Assembly (NCBI GenBank): GCA_023700255.1
Contig: JAJPRD010000003.1
Span: 1-41,778, forward strand
Length of the DNA stretch: 41,778 bases
From: Candidatus Thalassarchaeaceae archaeon
GTDB taxonomy: Archaea > Thermoplasmatota > Poseidoniia > Poseidoniales > Thalassarchaeaceae
Direction: 5' to 3'
Both the position numbers and the translations under genes were made by a program. The notes beneath the pieces were generated by a model. The model did no database searches. It was not told the DNA's origin and saw only the letters and a list, made by a program, of their open reading frames with translations. Within the stretch, counting starts at the first letter, position 1; every line of letters starts with the position of its first letter. Below are positions 17,201 through 25,783 of this stretch, in pieces.

Positions 17201-19885
17201 ATTTTCATCTAAGTCAAATAATTTTAAATCATTACCCCAAGATGTAGTATCCCAAGACATTATGATTTGATTTTCGGCAGCATTACCTAAATTATGAATC
17301 AACATCCATGCTTCTGCATATTCTCCGGTCAACCCATATCCTAAGCTATTGGCTGTTCCATCAGGACCTCTGATTGAAAGTCCTCTTGTTCTGTTTGCCT
17401 CAATTGGTAATAAAGCAGAAACACTCACGTTATTATCATCGTCTAAAGTCAACGTCAATGATAAAAATCCTGAATCGGACCCTAGTGAATTACTTGGTGC
17501 ATATACCCTTAAACTTGGATTCCAAATTTCGCCAACCCCAATTTCTATCGAACTAACTCCATTAACTGATTCATCACTCCAAGTCCACCCCTCTGGTAAA
17601 TTTGTTCCATCAATCGTAAGGCTCCATACACCAGCCATTCTTCCTGTAGAACGTATATTTGGGGATATTAATTCACTTTCACCAGGGGTGACTCTAGTAG
17701 GCTCAGTTGGGATTTCAAAACTAGCATTATACGGATTAACTATGCTCAGAATCGTTGTTTGGACATCATTATCATATCTTGATTGAGATATGTTTGAATA
17801 TGGATCTAGAACTAATGTAAATTCATGTTCACCCAGTCCTCCGGACCATTCAACAGTAAATGTTGCTAAATTACCATTACTTGTTGGATCAACAGGTTGC
17901 ATATTCCCGAATCGTTCTCTAGCAATGACCTCTCCATCAGCGTACAATACAGCATCAGTATCTTCATCTGTTTCTGCAGTTCCTGCATTCTCAAAAGATA
18001 CTGTTACAGTTACAATTTCATTTGGGTCGGGTGCAACTGGGCTAAATTCTATGCTTCTACCATCTTGTTGAGGTCTGACATCTGCAATTTTAAGTGAAAT
18101 TACTGTATCCCCTAGGATCAGATCTAATGTTGCATCACCATCAATATCTGCTAATGATGGTGATGACCATAATCGATGCCCAATAGAGATAGCCCCGTTC
18201 CACTCAGCATTTATTCCTGCCATAGTTCCAAGTTCTCCATCATAAGCCCTTAATTCACGGCCATATGGAACTATTAATTCTGGTTCATCTGAGCCATCAA
18301 TATCCATCCAAATTGGAGATGCTACCGCAATACCATCATTGAACGCGCCTTGTGGTTCTAGTATCTCTTTACTCCATGCTTCTTGTGGGCTGCTAGTATC
18401 TGTGTCCTCATGGCAACCAGTGAAACCGTCTCTGTTAGTATTCCAACTATTTGTTGCCCATGTTATCCAGCAAACTCTATCATGATCTCCATCTCCATCT
18501 GTATCGAAACTTATTGGTGCTGAGTCCGAGAATCCATTAGAGGCCTCTATTTCCCATATTTTTGTACCATCACTAATTTCTAAACCGTAGTACTCTGCAC
18601 CGTGTACCGCTGCATTACCATCGAAATCAGAAGGTATTGTTACTATCATCTCCATTGCAGCATCCGAGTCTAAATTTGATACCACAGGTCCTGGTAATCT
18701 TATATGAGGAACATCTGAATCGAATCCATTTTGATTTTCAAGAGATTTACCGTCCCAATTAGCATCACCATCATTGGCATCTAATTTCCAAACCCACATT
18801 GAGCTTGTTGAACTTTGAACTGAAGTCAGTAGAATGAAGGCTGTATTCTCATCAGTTTGAACAAATGCAGGATCGGATGGATGTGTGCCTTTATCAAGTG
18901 TTTTTTGCCATATTGAGGTGGCAGTAGTGCCAGTTATATCAAGTGCTAGAACTACAGGTTCTTCTGAATTCTTTTCGATAAGTGAGAGTACTAGTTCTGC
19001 AGTTCCATCTAAATCTAAATCCGCTAGTAATGGTTGAGCGGTTGGTTTGTGTCCACCTAATGTGCTACTTACATATGGTCCATCGTTACTTCCTATCATT
19101 AGTAACGGATCTGAATAAGTCCATAATAATTCAGTAATATGGCTGCCATAAGGTGACCAACCTGTCACAGTGCAAGTTAATTGTGGAGAATAACTTTTGA
19201 CATAGAATGTACCACTCATATCAAAAGATACGATAATTTCTTGTTTACCGTCATCATTTAAGTCTACAATGACTGGAGATGCTTTAATTTCATCAGTAGC
19301 TCCAAGATCTAATTCCCATGCTAAATCTGCATCTTCTCCTTCAATAATTCGTAAAATACTATGGCTACTCCCACTGACATCTTCGGTTTGTATTATTATT
19401 GTAAATAATGAATCGCCACCACATCGTTCACTCGAATCTTCATTCGTAGTAATAGAATTCTTCAAATCTGCAACTGGAGTAGCGAAAGAGTCCGTGGAAT
19501 AGATGTAGTCATTATATTGCCAATTAATAATTGGATCAACTATTGACATATATTCAGATGCATTATTGGGACTTCCAATTCCTGCACCTCCATCTGGACT
19601 ATGAGCTGGAGGTGTCGATTGTCTACCTGGTGTTTTACCAGATTGAGGCCATGGTTGACCTCCATCTTCCCAGATTGATTGAGAATTTGATGTATGTGAA
19701 ATCGAAACTTCATCAATGAAATCTAAATCTTGATTATTAATGTTCGACAGGTATCCTGAATGAGGCATCAATAATAATAAAAAGGTCATTAACAAGCAAA
19801 TAGACAATTTACTGGGGCGACCTAACATTGCGGGCTCTGTCATTAGGTACCAAATGCGATTCAATACCCACTTGAACATTCGCAC
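14210..19885 (-). CDS. Giant surface protein (1891 aa): signal peptide, VCBS/FG-GAP-like blades, CARDB-like domain, Ig-like repeats, C-terminal TM
   Basis: 'DLNDDGKQEIIVSF', 'DLDLDGTAELVLSL', 'DIDGDATLDLILGD'; 'VTVSFENAGTAETDEDTDAVLYADG'; TM 'TGLLSASLIIGLAITMAWLV' with charged tail. Confidence 0.8.
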   Translation of the reverse strand: MRMFKWVLNRIWYLMTEPAMLGRPSKLSICLLMTFLLLLMPHSGYLSNINNQDLDFIDEVSISHTSNSQSIWEDGGQPWPQSGKTPGRQSTPPAHSPDGGAGIGSPNNASEYMSIVDPIINWQYNDYIYSTDSFATPVADLKNSITTNEDSSERCGGDSLFTIIIQTEDVSGSSHSILRIIEGEDADLAWELDLGATDEIKASPVIVDLNDDGKQEIIVSFDMSGTFYVKSYSPQLTCTVTGWSPYGSHITELLWTYSDPLLMIGSNDGPYVSSTLGGHKPTAQPLLADLDLDGTAELVLSLIEKNSEEPVVLALDITGTTATSIWQKTLDKGTHPSDPAFVQTDENTAFILLTSVQSSTSSMWVWKLDANDGDANWDGKSLENQNGFDSDVPHIRLPGPVVSNLDSDAAMEMIVTIPSDFDGNAAVHGAEYYGLEISDGTKIWEIEASNGFSDSAPISFDTDGDGDHDRVCWITWATNSWNTNRDGFTGCHEDTDTSSPQEAWSKEILEPQGAFNDGIAVASPIWMDIDGSDEPELIVPYGRELRAYDGELGTMAGINAEWNGAISIGHRLWSSPSLADIDGDATLDLILGDTVISLKIADVRPQQDGRSIEFSPVAPDPNEIVTVTVSFENAGTAETDEDTDAVLYADGEVIARERFGNMQPVDPTSNGNLATFTVEWSGGLGEHEFTLVLDPYSNISQSRYDNDVQTTILSIVNPYNASFEIPTEPTRVTPGESELISPNIRSTGRMAGVWSLTIDGTNLPEGWTWSDESVNGVSSIEIGVGEIWNPSLRVYAPSNSLGSDSGFLSLTLTLDDDNNVSVSALLPIEANRTRGLSIRGPDGTANSLGYGLTGEYAEAWMLIHNLGNAAENQIIMSWDTTSWGNDLKLFDLDENQVSALTLDPDEMIYLTARLQVPSGANLGDSVNTPLEMCVSEGVCQTIQLSFMATGVVTDVHQRTVPDNVLSWDITADMPVGYTQLEWSMSDAGLIIPGWSWSASGDLEIIDDILILTRSGPSRVYGTISLDLPPDASPSFHMFSDSSTQSADHNLQFSLEVLQIYRADLTITSPLDQPHEVEVEEDILVMIKLENPGNGIDSFRLSSELIIDSGINENLDVTISFTSEQVTLGPGSLQTIPVIVRLPDDTPATTPIQIMITMISEGNQEVSDSEILVLSAKQDHRWLIDAFQSEINIKNNTIISQPGETHQITVEAKNIGNLVDNMSLETSINIIYSGSDSSIGWNASGTSIENIAVNQTGYLSLNWFIPENSWNGSIMQISVDAIAKGEVVETFMFNVEVPQIKKWNAISSQVDLEINPEGSSIDIEIVQLGNSPSKAFTTVYVNGSNNWIVETPDELPILEPGESAIMTLNIIPPENAQHGKTVELHIRLREGGSLSETIVPLRVSVIHQFDLVGESPWVISADGGYPHATLLNEGNAPTTINLSVRSLPSGWTVLGDTTVVLAVGEIRGLPIQVIPSSNWNGEVYTIKIEAIDELGNVDEILLDTTQQKYSWSTSPIINAISEDKVLLRIHGTNSQSIVIDGSQGVLNWDERGGWLWVASQSISDGEITINSDEGLVYTAYVSQPLLRDGICTLSGIQGDITASCSINNGTGAFDYTLLLIDDNGMLLDSSYGTLANNMSLDEMNLSTIDWNPKPGKRSLILRALDSRGIEFTSIEKQFDIRRTDWNIGLTGIELIGTGSNQEIQITTIRENQNLLSNADCLLILTSDDYIETHLIEPSGVYLLPKIDRPPLADGSELIIQFSCAFPWDIESDSTDNQIIIILTGGGEDDDGIQDLETGLLSASLIIGLAITMAWLVKNHRERKEMMRITEEAIKQNISNKKIIIKNEAQQPIEGSEEEQSSEPIIDELKPTNDVVEEELDEFELRLRRLGKL

Positions 19886-19970
19886 TAAACTCTCGCCCAG
19901 ACCTATGGTCTGCTAGGAGATTGGCATTTACCGGCAATAATCACCATCCGTTGTGCTTATACAGGAGTGG

Positions 19971-20078
19971 TAGGTCGGCGAGTCAACGGACTTCTCCTCT
20001 GGAGGCTTTGCCGATGAGGGACGGGGGGTCATCCGCCTTCCTCCGACAAACCTCGGAGCGGTCCGTTAATAGGAGGAA
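19971..20078 (+). promoter_or_regulatory. Candidate structured leader / cis-regulatory RNA of the rpo7 operon
   Basis: GC-rich island in AT-rich DNA; helices TCGGC/GCCGA, AACGGAC/GTCCGTT, CTCCGA-CAAACC-TCGGAG; TTCCTCC (20038-20044) exactly complements SD GGAGGAA (20072-20078). Confidence 0.45.
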
Positions 20079-20086
20079 GAATACCA

Positions 20087-20635
20087 ATGTACAGTATAGT
20101 CACACGTGAAGACACAATACGCATACCAGCAGAGTATATCCGAGCAGGACGTAACCTAGTTGACCATATCGATGAATTAGCAAATGATGCTTTTGAGGGT
20201 CGTTTTGATACAGATGAAAATTATACTCTTCTAACATTTAACCATGAACCAATGGGTCGTGGTAAAATTATCCATGGCGATGGTGCAATATACCAAAGAG
20301 TTAGATTTAAGGCATTACTTTTCAATATGGAAAATAATGAAGTTGTAGATGGATATGCATCAGAAATCTCTGAATATGGAGCATTCGTAAGAATCGGACC
20401 AATGGAAGCATTATTGCACAAATCTCAAATCCTCGATGAACCTATTAATGTCAATTTAGGTATCAAAAGAATTGAAGGTGCTTCAACCGGTAAATTCTTG
20501 GAAGAAGGTTCATACATCCGTTCTCGAGTTGTATCTAAAGCAATAAACCAAAACGATCCAAGAGCAAGTAAAATTGGTCTTAATTGTAAAATGGATGGAC
20601 TTGGCGCTTATAATTGGATACAGGAGCAGGATTAA
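20087..20635 (+). CDS. rpo7: DNA-directed RNA polymerase subunit E' (Rpo7)
   Basis: 'MYSIVTREDTIRIPAEYI', S1 domain 'VDGYASEISEYGAFVRIGPMEALLHKSQI', 'GLNCKMDGLGAYNWI'. Confidence 0.93.
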   Translation: MYSIVTREDTIRIPAEYIRAGRNLVDHIDELANDAFEGRFDTDENYTLLTFNHEPMGRGKIIHGDGAIYQRVRFKALLFNMENNEVVDGYASEISEYGAFVRIGPMEALLHKSQILDEPINVNLGIKRIEGASTGKFLEEGSYIRSRVVSKAINQNDPRASKIGLNCKMDGLGAYNWIQEQD

Positions 20636-20636
20636 A

Positions 20637-20855
20637 ATGGCTAAACAACCATTTGCTTGTGGTGAGTGTAATCGCATTCTTCCCGACCCTGAGAATAAGG
20701 GCGATATTGTTCAATGCAAACACTGCCCTAATGCACCAATAACTACTGATTGGCAAGGATATGTGATTATTCTTAATCCTGAGAGATCAGAAGTAGCTGC
20801 TAGACTTAATGTAAAGAGTCCAGGTACTTACGCTTTGAAGGTAAACATCAGATAA
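20637..20855 (+). CDS. spt4: Transcription elongation factor Spt4 (RNAP subunit E'')
   Basis: 'KQPFACGECNRILPDPENKGDIVQCKHCPNAPITTDWQGYVIILNPERSEVAARLNVKSPGTYALKV'; ATG at 20637. Confidence 0.93.
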   Translation: MAKQPFACGECNRILPDPENKGDIVQCKHCPNAPITTDWQGYVIILNPERSEVAARLNVKSPGTYALKVNIR

Positions 20856-20867
20856 GGAGGAAAAAAC

Positions 20868-21173
20868 ATGCAAATAATTGAAAGAAAAGAAAACCCGCTT
20901 CTCGGTCGAGTCGAACTAACCTTTGAGTGGAATCATGTGAATATGCCAACACCTACACTTTCCGAAATGGTCACTTCTGCTGCAAAGGCAGAGCCTGGCG
21001 CAAATCGTGAATTAGTATTCGTTAAGAATGTCAGTACAAGATATGGGCGTCCATTTACAACAGGTCTCGCTCTTGTTTATGATTCTGCTGAATCAGCTGC
21101 TTTTGAACCTAAATTTGTTCAGGATAGGCATCAAAAAACACGTACATCTACCGAAAAAGGAGGCGATGAATAA
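20868..21173 (+). CDS. rps24e: 30S ribosomal protein S24e
   Basis: 'MQIIERKENPLLGRVELTFEWNH...KNVSTRYGRPFTTGLALVYDSAESAAFEP'; SD AAGGAGG upstream. Confidence 0.92.
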   Translation: MQIIERKENPLLGRVELTFEWNHVNMPTPTLSEMVTSAAKAEPGANRELVFVKNVSTRYGRPFTTGLALVYDSAESAAFEPKFVQDRHQKTRTSTEKGGDE

Positions 21174-21340
21174 TGACTGAAGGACCGAGCCCAAATGCAA
21201 AATGGTCAAAATATACTATTGACGGAGATTCACTTGTAAGAAAAGGTGAGTTCTGCCCAACATGTGGACCTGGAGTATTCTTAGGGGTTCATAATGACCG
21301 CAAAGTTTGCGGTAAATGTGGACACAGCACAAGTGAATAA
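21173..21340 (+). CDS. rps27ae: 30S ribosomal protein S27ae (not in the supplied ORF track)
   Basis: MTEGPSPNAKWSKYTIDGDSLVRKGEFCPTCGPGVFLGVHNDRKVCGKCGHSTSE; zinc-ribbon CxxC pairs; overlaps the rps24e stop (TAATGA). Confidence 0.92.
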   Translation: MTEGPSPNAKWSKYTIDGDSLVRKGEFCPTCGPGVFLGVHNDRKVCGKCGHSTSE

Positions 21341-21349
21341 GAATAATAA

Positions 21350-22249
21350 TTAAATTCTTAATTCATCCCACTTACCATTATTAGTAAGTACAATATTGTC
21401 GATAATTCCGACTCCAATGTCTGGTCTTGACTTGGTTATGATGACTCCCTCATTCATCATTCCATCATGCCTCCATCCAGTCCATTTCCAGGTCCCATTT
21501 TCAGATATTACGTGATAAATAGGTCCAATGGTACGGTGAATCTTTGGTTTTTCCTGAATTGATTCTATAGTGGCGAAACATTTCCCATTTAATTTAATGA
21601 ACCACCCATTCTTTTCATCATAAGTGAATCCAGTAATTATTTCCGGTAAATTTATTATTTTTGTTTGAATTAAAACTCCATTTGCATCAAATATTGCAAC
21701 ACCACCTGCCTGTGAAATTGATACAATACCTTCTTTGGTTTGAACAAAGCCAACAATCAGATCTTGGTTTTCTATTTTTTTATCACTCCACCATTTTGGA
21801 ATTTCTGCCCTCCATATTTCTTTACTATCACTGTTGATTTTGTAAATTCCTTTACCCGATGACGAGAAACAAAGATCTCCGCCTATTTCAGAAAGTGCAG
21901 TTGGTATGGTATCTAATAATTGAGACCAACTATTAGATTCAGGGTGCAGTTGGCTCTTTCTGTTACTATTTCTTAGTTCAGCCTTTGATACTCCATCCTG
22001 CCACTCATTAGTTATATCGAGTGCTGCCATTCTTGCCTGTCTAAGTTCTCCTTCAACCCATGCTCCGATCCATTTATCTCCCAATATAGCACTTGAAATA
22101 ATTGAAGATGGAAATGGTTTAGAGATATCGCCAATTGCTTCTAGGTCATTATTTAATTTTATTAATTCACCAGAAACTCCTGTGACTACGTGTATGTTTT
22201 TACCGGAGTCGATTTTTAGAGGTGGGAATCCTACATCTAATCGTTTCAT
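21350..22249 (-). CDS. Hypothetical protein with beta-propeller/PQQ-like repeats
   Basis: Recurring 'GDLCFSSSGKGIYKINSDSKEIWRAEI', 'GVAIFDANGVLI' style strands. Confidence 0.55.
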   Translation of the reverse strand: MKRLDVGFPPLKIDSGKNIHVVTGVSGELIKLNNDLEAIGDISKPFPSSIISSAILGDKWIGAWVEGELRQARMAALDITNEWQDGVSKAELRNSNRKSQLHPESNSWSQLLDTIPTALSEIGGDLCFSSSGKGIYKINSDSKEIWRAEIPKWWSDKKIENQDLIVGFVQTKEGIVSISQAGGVAIFDANGVLIQTKIINLPEIITGFTYDEKNGWFIKLNGKCFATIESIQEKPKIHRTIGPIYHVISENGTWKWTGWRHDGMMNEGVIITKSRPDIGVGIIDNIVLTNNGKWDELRI

Positions 22250-22323
22250 ATTATGTCCTATTATGTCGAGTGTTTGAAGGTGTGGTTCAGAGGATTGAAA
22301 GTTCGATGCCTTCAGGATTCATC

Positions 22324-23262
22324 ATGGTCGTGCTTATTGTGGCTTCTAATTCAGACATAGCTTCAATGACATTGTATCATTCTATGCTTCGGTTAGAGGG
22401 TTGGAGTTTTCCCTCTAATTGTACAGTAGGAGAACACAGAACTCATGAATCAGGTTTAGTTAATTTATTGTTGATTGATACACTTCATATTAGAGCTGAC
22501 AACATAGATGTTGAATATATGGAATCTACGGGGGTGCCAGTGGAGGGAGTTTTGATACTATCTCGTCATGTATCCTCTTCCGAAACTCCTGCAATGACTT
22601 TGCACGCAATAGGGATACCGGGGATATTGCCTTTTGGTGAAATCGGTAACTCGGGCGGTTTAAATGGGGTTTTGGTTCCACCTAATCCATTTTTCGCACC
22701 ACTTTTCAGAACTATGACTAAGTTCGCTAAAGAAAGAAAAATAGATGATGAATTTGATCTTACCTTAGAAACAACTCACCACGGTCCAGTATTGAATACG
22801 CCAACTCTTTACATTGAGATTGGATCTACTGAAAAGGAATGGATACGAGATGATGTAGCAGACTGTTGGGCTGCAACAATATCACACGTATTGGGTTTAT
22901 TTACGTCTGAAAAACCCTATATTGACAATAATCTCGATGTAATGATTGGATTTGGTGGTGGGCATTATGCACCTAGGCATAAAGCAGTGATTCTTGAATC
23001 TAATATTAATCTCGGTCATGTAATTGCTAACTATTCATTATCATTCGATGATTTTGATGAATCTAAGACTCCTTCTGGTCCCTGGATCAGTTCTGTAGTT
23101 GCCGCAGTTGAATCAACAAAGATTTCATACCCTAATAGTAATATTTTCGCTCATTTAGATAGAAAATCATTCAAAGGTTGGCAACGTTCAGCAATTATTC
23201 AGAAATTAGGTGAATTGGGCATTGAAGTTAGAAGAGGTAAGGAAATCTTACAAAGAGAATAG
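22324..23262 (+). CDS. dtdA: D-aminoacyl-tRNA deacylase (archaeal/plant GEK1 type)
   Basis: 'VASNSDIASMTLY', 'SRHVSSSETPAMTLHAIG', 'TTHHGPVLNTPTLYIEIGSTEKEW', 'GFGGGHYAPRHKAVILES'. ORF extends to 22222; start 22324 preferred. Confidence 0.9.
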   Translation: MVVLIVASNSDIASMTLYHSMLRLEGWSFPSNCTVGEHRTHESGLVNLLLIDTLHIRADNIDVEYMESTGVPVEGVLILSRHVSSSETPAMTLHAIGIPGILPFGEIGNSGGLNGVLVPPNPFFAPLFRTMTKFAKERKIDDEFDLTLETTHHGPVLNTPTLYIEIGSTEKEWIRDDVADCWAATISHVLGLFTSEKPYIDNNLDVMIGFGGGHYAPRHKAVILESNINLGHVIANYSLSFDDFDESKTPSGPWISSVVAAVESTKISYPNSNIFAHLDRKSFKGWQRSAIIQKLGELGIEVRRGKEILQRE

Positions 23263-23290
23263 TCAAATCTCTCATTCACTTCGTAGGCAT

Positions 23291-24262
23291 ATGGGTGTCA
23301 TTGGTCAATTCATAGTTGGGATGCTACCCCTTGCTCCTAAATTTGTAGTTAAACGCATTGCTGGAAGGTATGTTGCCGGCTCAGATATCCATTCTGCAAT
23401 TACTTTAATGAAAGAAATGCATGAAGAAAATACTTGTTTTACAATTGACGTATTGGGTGAAGAAATTACAAATTTAGATGAAGCGAGATTTTTTGTTGAT
23501 GAATATTCTCGTGTTCTCGATGCAATTGTTAAGAATGAAATCGATGCAAATATTTCACTTAAACCGACTGCTTTGGGGTTATTGTTGAATAGAGATGTTG
23601 CCATTGAAAATATTAAAGAAATTTTAAAGAAAGCAGCGATTAATGATATATTTGTTCGTCTAGATATGGAAGATCACAGAGTAACTCAAGAAACAATAGA
23701 TATTGTCTTATTAATGCAGGAGATGGGCTTTGAGAATATTGGTACTGTATTGCAAGGTCGACTTTTTAGAACTGAAGAAGATATCAAGAAAATATGTACA
23801 TTACTGGGGCCACTCTCAGATTTTCGAATATGTAAAGGAATTTATCTTGAACCTCAAGATATCTCACATACCAGCTATCAAGACATCGTAAATGCTACCA
23901 ATGATTGTATTGATGTTATGCTGGAATCAGGTTCTTACACTGCAATTGCCTCTCATGACTATCCGGTAATAAATCATAGTCTTGATAAATTAAAAGAACT
24001 TCAGATGTCTTTTGAAAATGACCCTCGTATTAACTCCGCTGATTCCAGGGTTGGTAAAGGATCAGGATATGAGTTTCAATTTCTTTTAGGCGTAAGAGGG
24101 GACCTTCGAAGAAAGTTATCTGCTCAGGGTCATCTGACCAGAGTATATGTCCCATATGGTACGAAATGGTATGAGTATGGGATTAGAAGGATTCGTGAAA
24201 ACCCAGATATTGCATGGCATGCTACGAAAACTCTGCTTTTCCCTTGGACCAATAGAAGATAA
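23291..24262 (+). CDS. Proline dehydrogenase
   Basis: 'NISLKPTALGL', 'IFVRLDMEDHRVTQETID', 'NIGTVLQGRLFRTEEDI', 'FQFLLGVRGDLRRKLSAQGHLTRVYVPYGTKWYEYGIRRIRENP'. Confidence 0.92.
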   Translation: MGVIGQFIVGMLPLAPKFVVKRIAGRYVAGSDIHSAITLMKEMHEENTCFTIDVLGEEITNLDEARFFVDEYSRVLDAIVKNEIDANISLKPTALGLLLNRDVAIENIKEILKKAAINDIFVRLDMEDHRVTQETIDIVLLMQEMGFENIGTVLQGRLFRTEEDIKKICTLLGPLSDFRICKGIYLEPQDISHTSYQDIVNATNDCIDVMLESGSYTAIASHDYPVINHSLDKLKELQMSFENDPRINSADSRVGKGSGYEFQFLLGVRGDLRRKLSAQGHLTRVYVPYGTKWYEYGIRRIRENPDIAWHATKTLLFPWTNRR

Positions 24263-24265
24263 TTC

Positions 24266-24931
24266 TCATCTTCGATAGTTCGTCTTGGAAGATTCATTCT
24301 CATCCTCAGGAACATGTAGGTAAATTCTTCTTATTTCGTTAGCCACTCTTTTTCCATTAAGAGTCCTTCCTTTCCCAGTGTGTAGAGCCCTTATTCTCCA
24401 CCTTCTTCCATTCATTTGCATTATCGCACCACAAGAAAACATTTTGTCAGGATCACATTCAATGCTACCAGCAACGCTTATTTCACCTTGAGTCATTGTC
24501 AGCGGAACTATTGTTCTATCAACTCTTACTGCCCACATTGCTGAAATTTTTGAGGCTTCAAGTTTTTTTGCTTCTTTAGATGTCGAATCTTCTATTCTTG
24601 TTATTTTGTAAGTAAGTTCATCATGCTGGAAATAATCGTCTTTGCAGATTAATTCATCATCATCGGAATCAACTAATGCAAATTTACTATCCATTCGGTC
24701 TGACAAGGTAGTTTTTATAAATACGGGTTTTGGTGGTCTTAGTTGGAGATTTTGGACATTACTACATTGAACACATCTTGCCAACAAATCTTCACCGTTA
24801 CCCTTCATTGTTCTTCTTAGTACCTCATGTTCAGTCATTTTCGAACATTTAGGACAAACTGCGACATCGACGAGTTCTTCATCGACATCGGTATCGGTAT
24901 CGGTATCTTCCACGTCTCTTCGGAATGACAC
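24266..24931 (-). CDS. HVO_0476-like zinc finger protein
   Basis: 'VCPKCSKMTEHEVLRRTMKGNGEDLLARCVQCSNV' zinc ribbon and 'RWRIRALHTGKGRTLNGKRVANEIRRIYL'. Confidence 0.75.
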   Translation of the reverse strand: MSFRRDVEDTDTDTDVDEELVDVAVCPKCSKMTEHEVLRRTMKGNGEDLLARCVQCSNVQNLQLRPPKPVFIKTTLSDRMDSKFALVDSDDDELICKDDYFQHDELTYKITRIEDSTSKEAKKLEASKISAMWAVRVDRTIVPLTMTQGEISVAGSIECDPDKMFSCGAIMQMNGRRWRIRALHTGKGRTLNGKRVANEIRRIYLHVPEDENESSKTNYRR

Positions 24932-24991
24932 CCTTTATTGAAGCCATCCTTGCATGGGATGATTGAAATTAGAGTTAATATAGCCCTAACC

Positions 24992-25783
24992 ATGAGCGGG
25001 ACAGGCGGATTCGGTTTACCTCAAATGTCTGAACGTGAAATGTTTGAAAAATTACTTTCTGCAGATTCAGATTATAGTGGCGATGAACCAGCAATTGCTG
25101 CTAGTATCGGCGAACAAATGTTACACATGAATCTCATACCTCTAACTCGTTCATTTAGAGTTAGGATTAGGGACATTACCTCTAAAATACCTGCTAAAAA
25201 TGTAGTATTAGTGGGTGGTGGTATTGGTCATCTTACTGCTTGGTTACTTGATTTATGGACTGGAGATCCCGCAAATCCTCCCGTAGACCCTCGTTCAAGG
25301 CCAGATTCTTTTAGAATAATTGAGCCCGCGGGTAAGTTTGGAATTATTATCGACCGTCTTGTTCGCCGCCATTCAGCCGAGCAGTGGACTCAAATTTTAA
25401 CTCGCCCATGGCAAGAAATTACTGCTGAAACCTCTTCTTGGTCGGCCGCAGCAACAGCTTTACCTTCCAGTGCTCAACCTTCACCTCTACCTCAACCGAT
25501 TGATCTAATCATCATTGATACCCCTGAGATAGATCGTCCATCTGCAACTTTAGCTGCTTTGCAAATAGTCTCTATTGGAGGATTTATATTAATTAAAGAG
25601 CCAGAGGTTCCTACGGGCGATGTAGGTGTCCCTGAAGAAGGTCAAGAACCTAATGATGCTCAAAAGAAAGTAAATTCATTTAATCAATGGATGGAACTTA
25701 TTCATGATTGTAATGTCAATCATTCAATGGCATTTGCAGAATTATCTGGTGGTACATTAGCAGTAATTCGTCGCTCTATTTGA
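24992..25783 (+). CDS. SAM-dependent methyltransferase-like Rossmann protein
   Basis: 'KNVVLVGGGIGHLTAWLLDLW', 'RIIEPAGKFGIII', 'IDLIIIDTPEIDRPSATLAALQIVSIGGFILIKEPE'. Confidence 0.6.
   Translation: MSGTGGFGLPQMSEREMFEKLLSADSDYSGDEPAIAASIGEQMLHMNLIPLTRSFRVRIRDITSKIPAKNVVLVGGGIGHLTAWLLDLWTGDPANPPVDPRSRPDSFRIIEPAGKFGIIIDRLVRRHSAEQWTQILTRPWQEITAETSSWSAAATALPSSAQPSPLPQPIDLIIIDTPEIDRPSATLAALQIVSIGGFILIKEPEVPTGDVGVPEEGQEPNDAQKKVNSFNQWMELIHDCNVNHSMAFAELSGGTLAVIRRSI

Noticed and set aside
17349-17786. Plus-strand ORFs antisense to the giant 1891-aa gene
   Set aside because: Ser/Pro-rich products typical of antisense reading of a long coding frame; no recognisable motifs.
19921-20109. 62-aa plus-strand ORF upstream of rpo7
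   Set aside because: Low-complexity Arg/Ser composition, overlaps the rpo7 start and the structured leader; unlikely to be coding.
24885-24908. ATCGGT hexamer repeats at the N-terminus of the HVO_0476-like gene
   Set aside because: Only about four units encoding a DTDTDTD stretch; a simple repeat, not a CRISPR or regulatory array.
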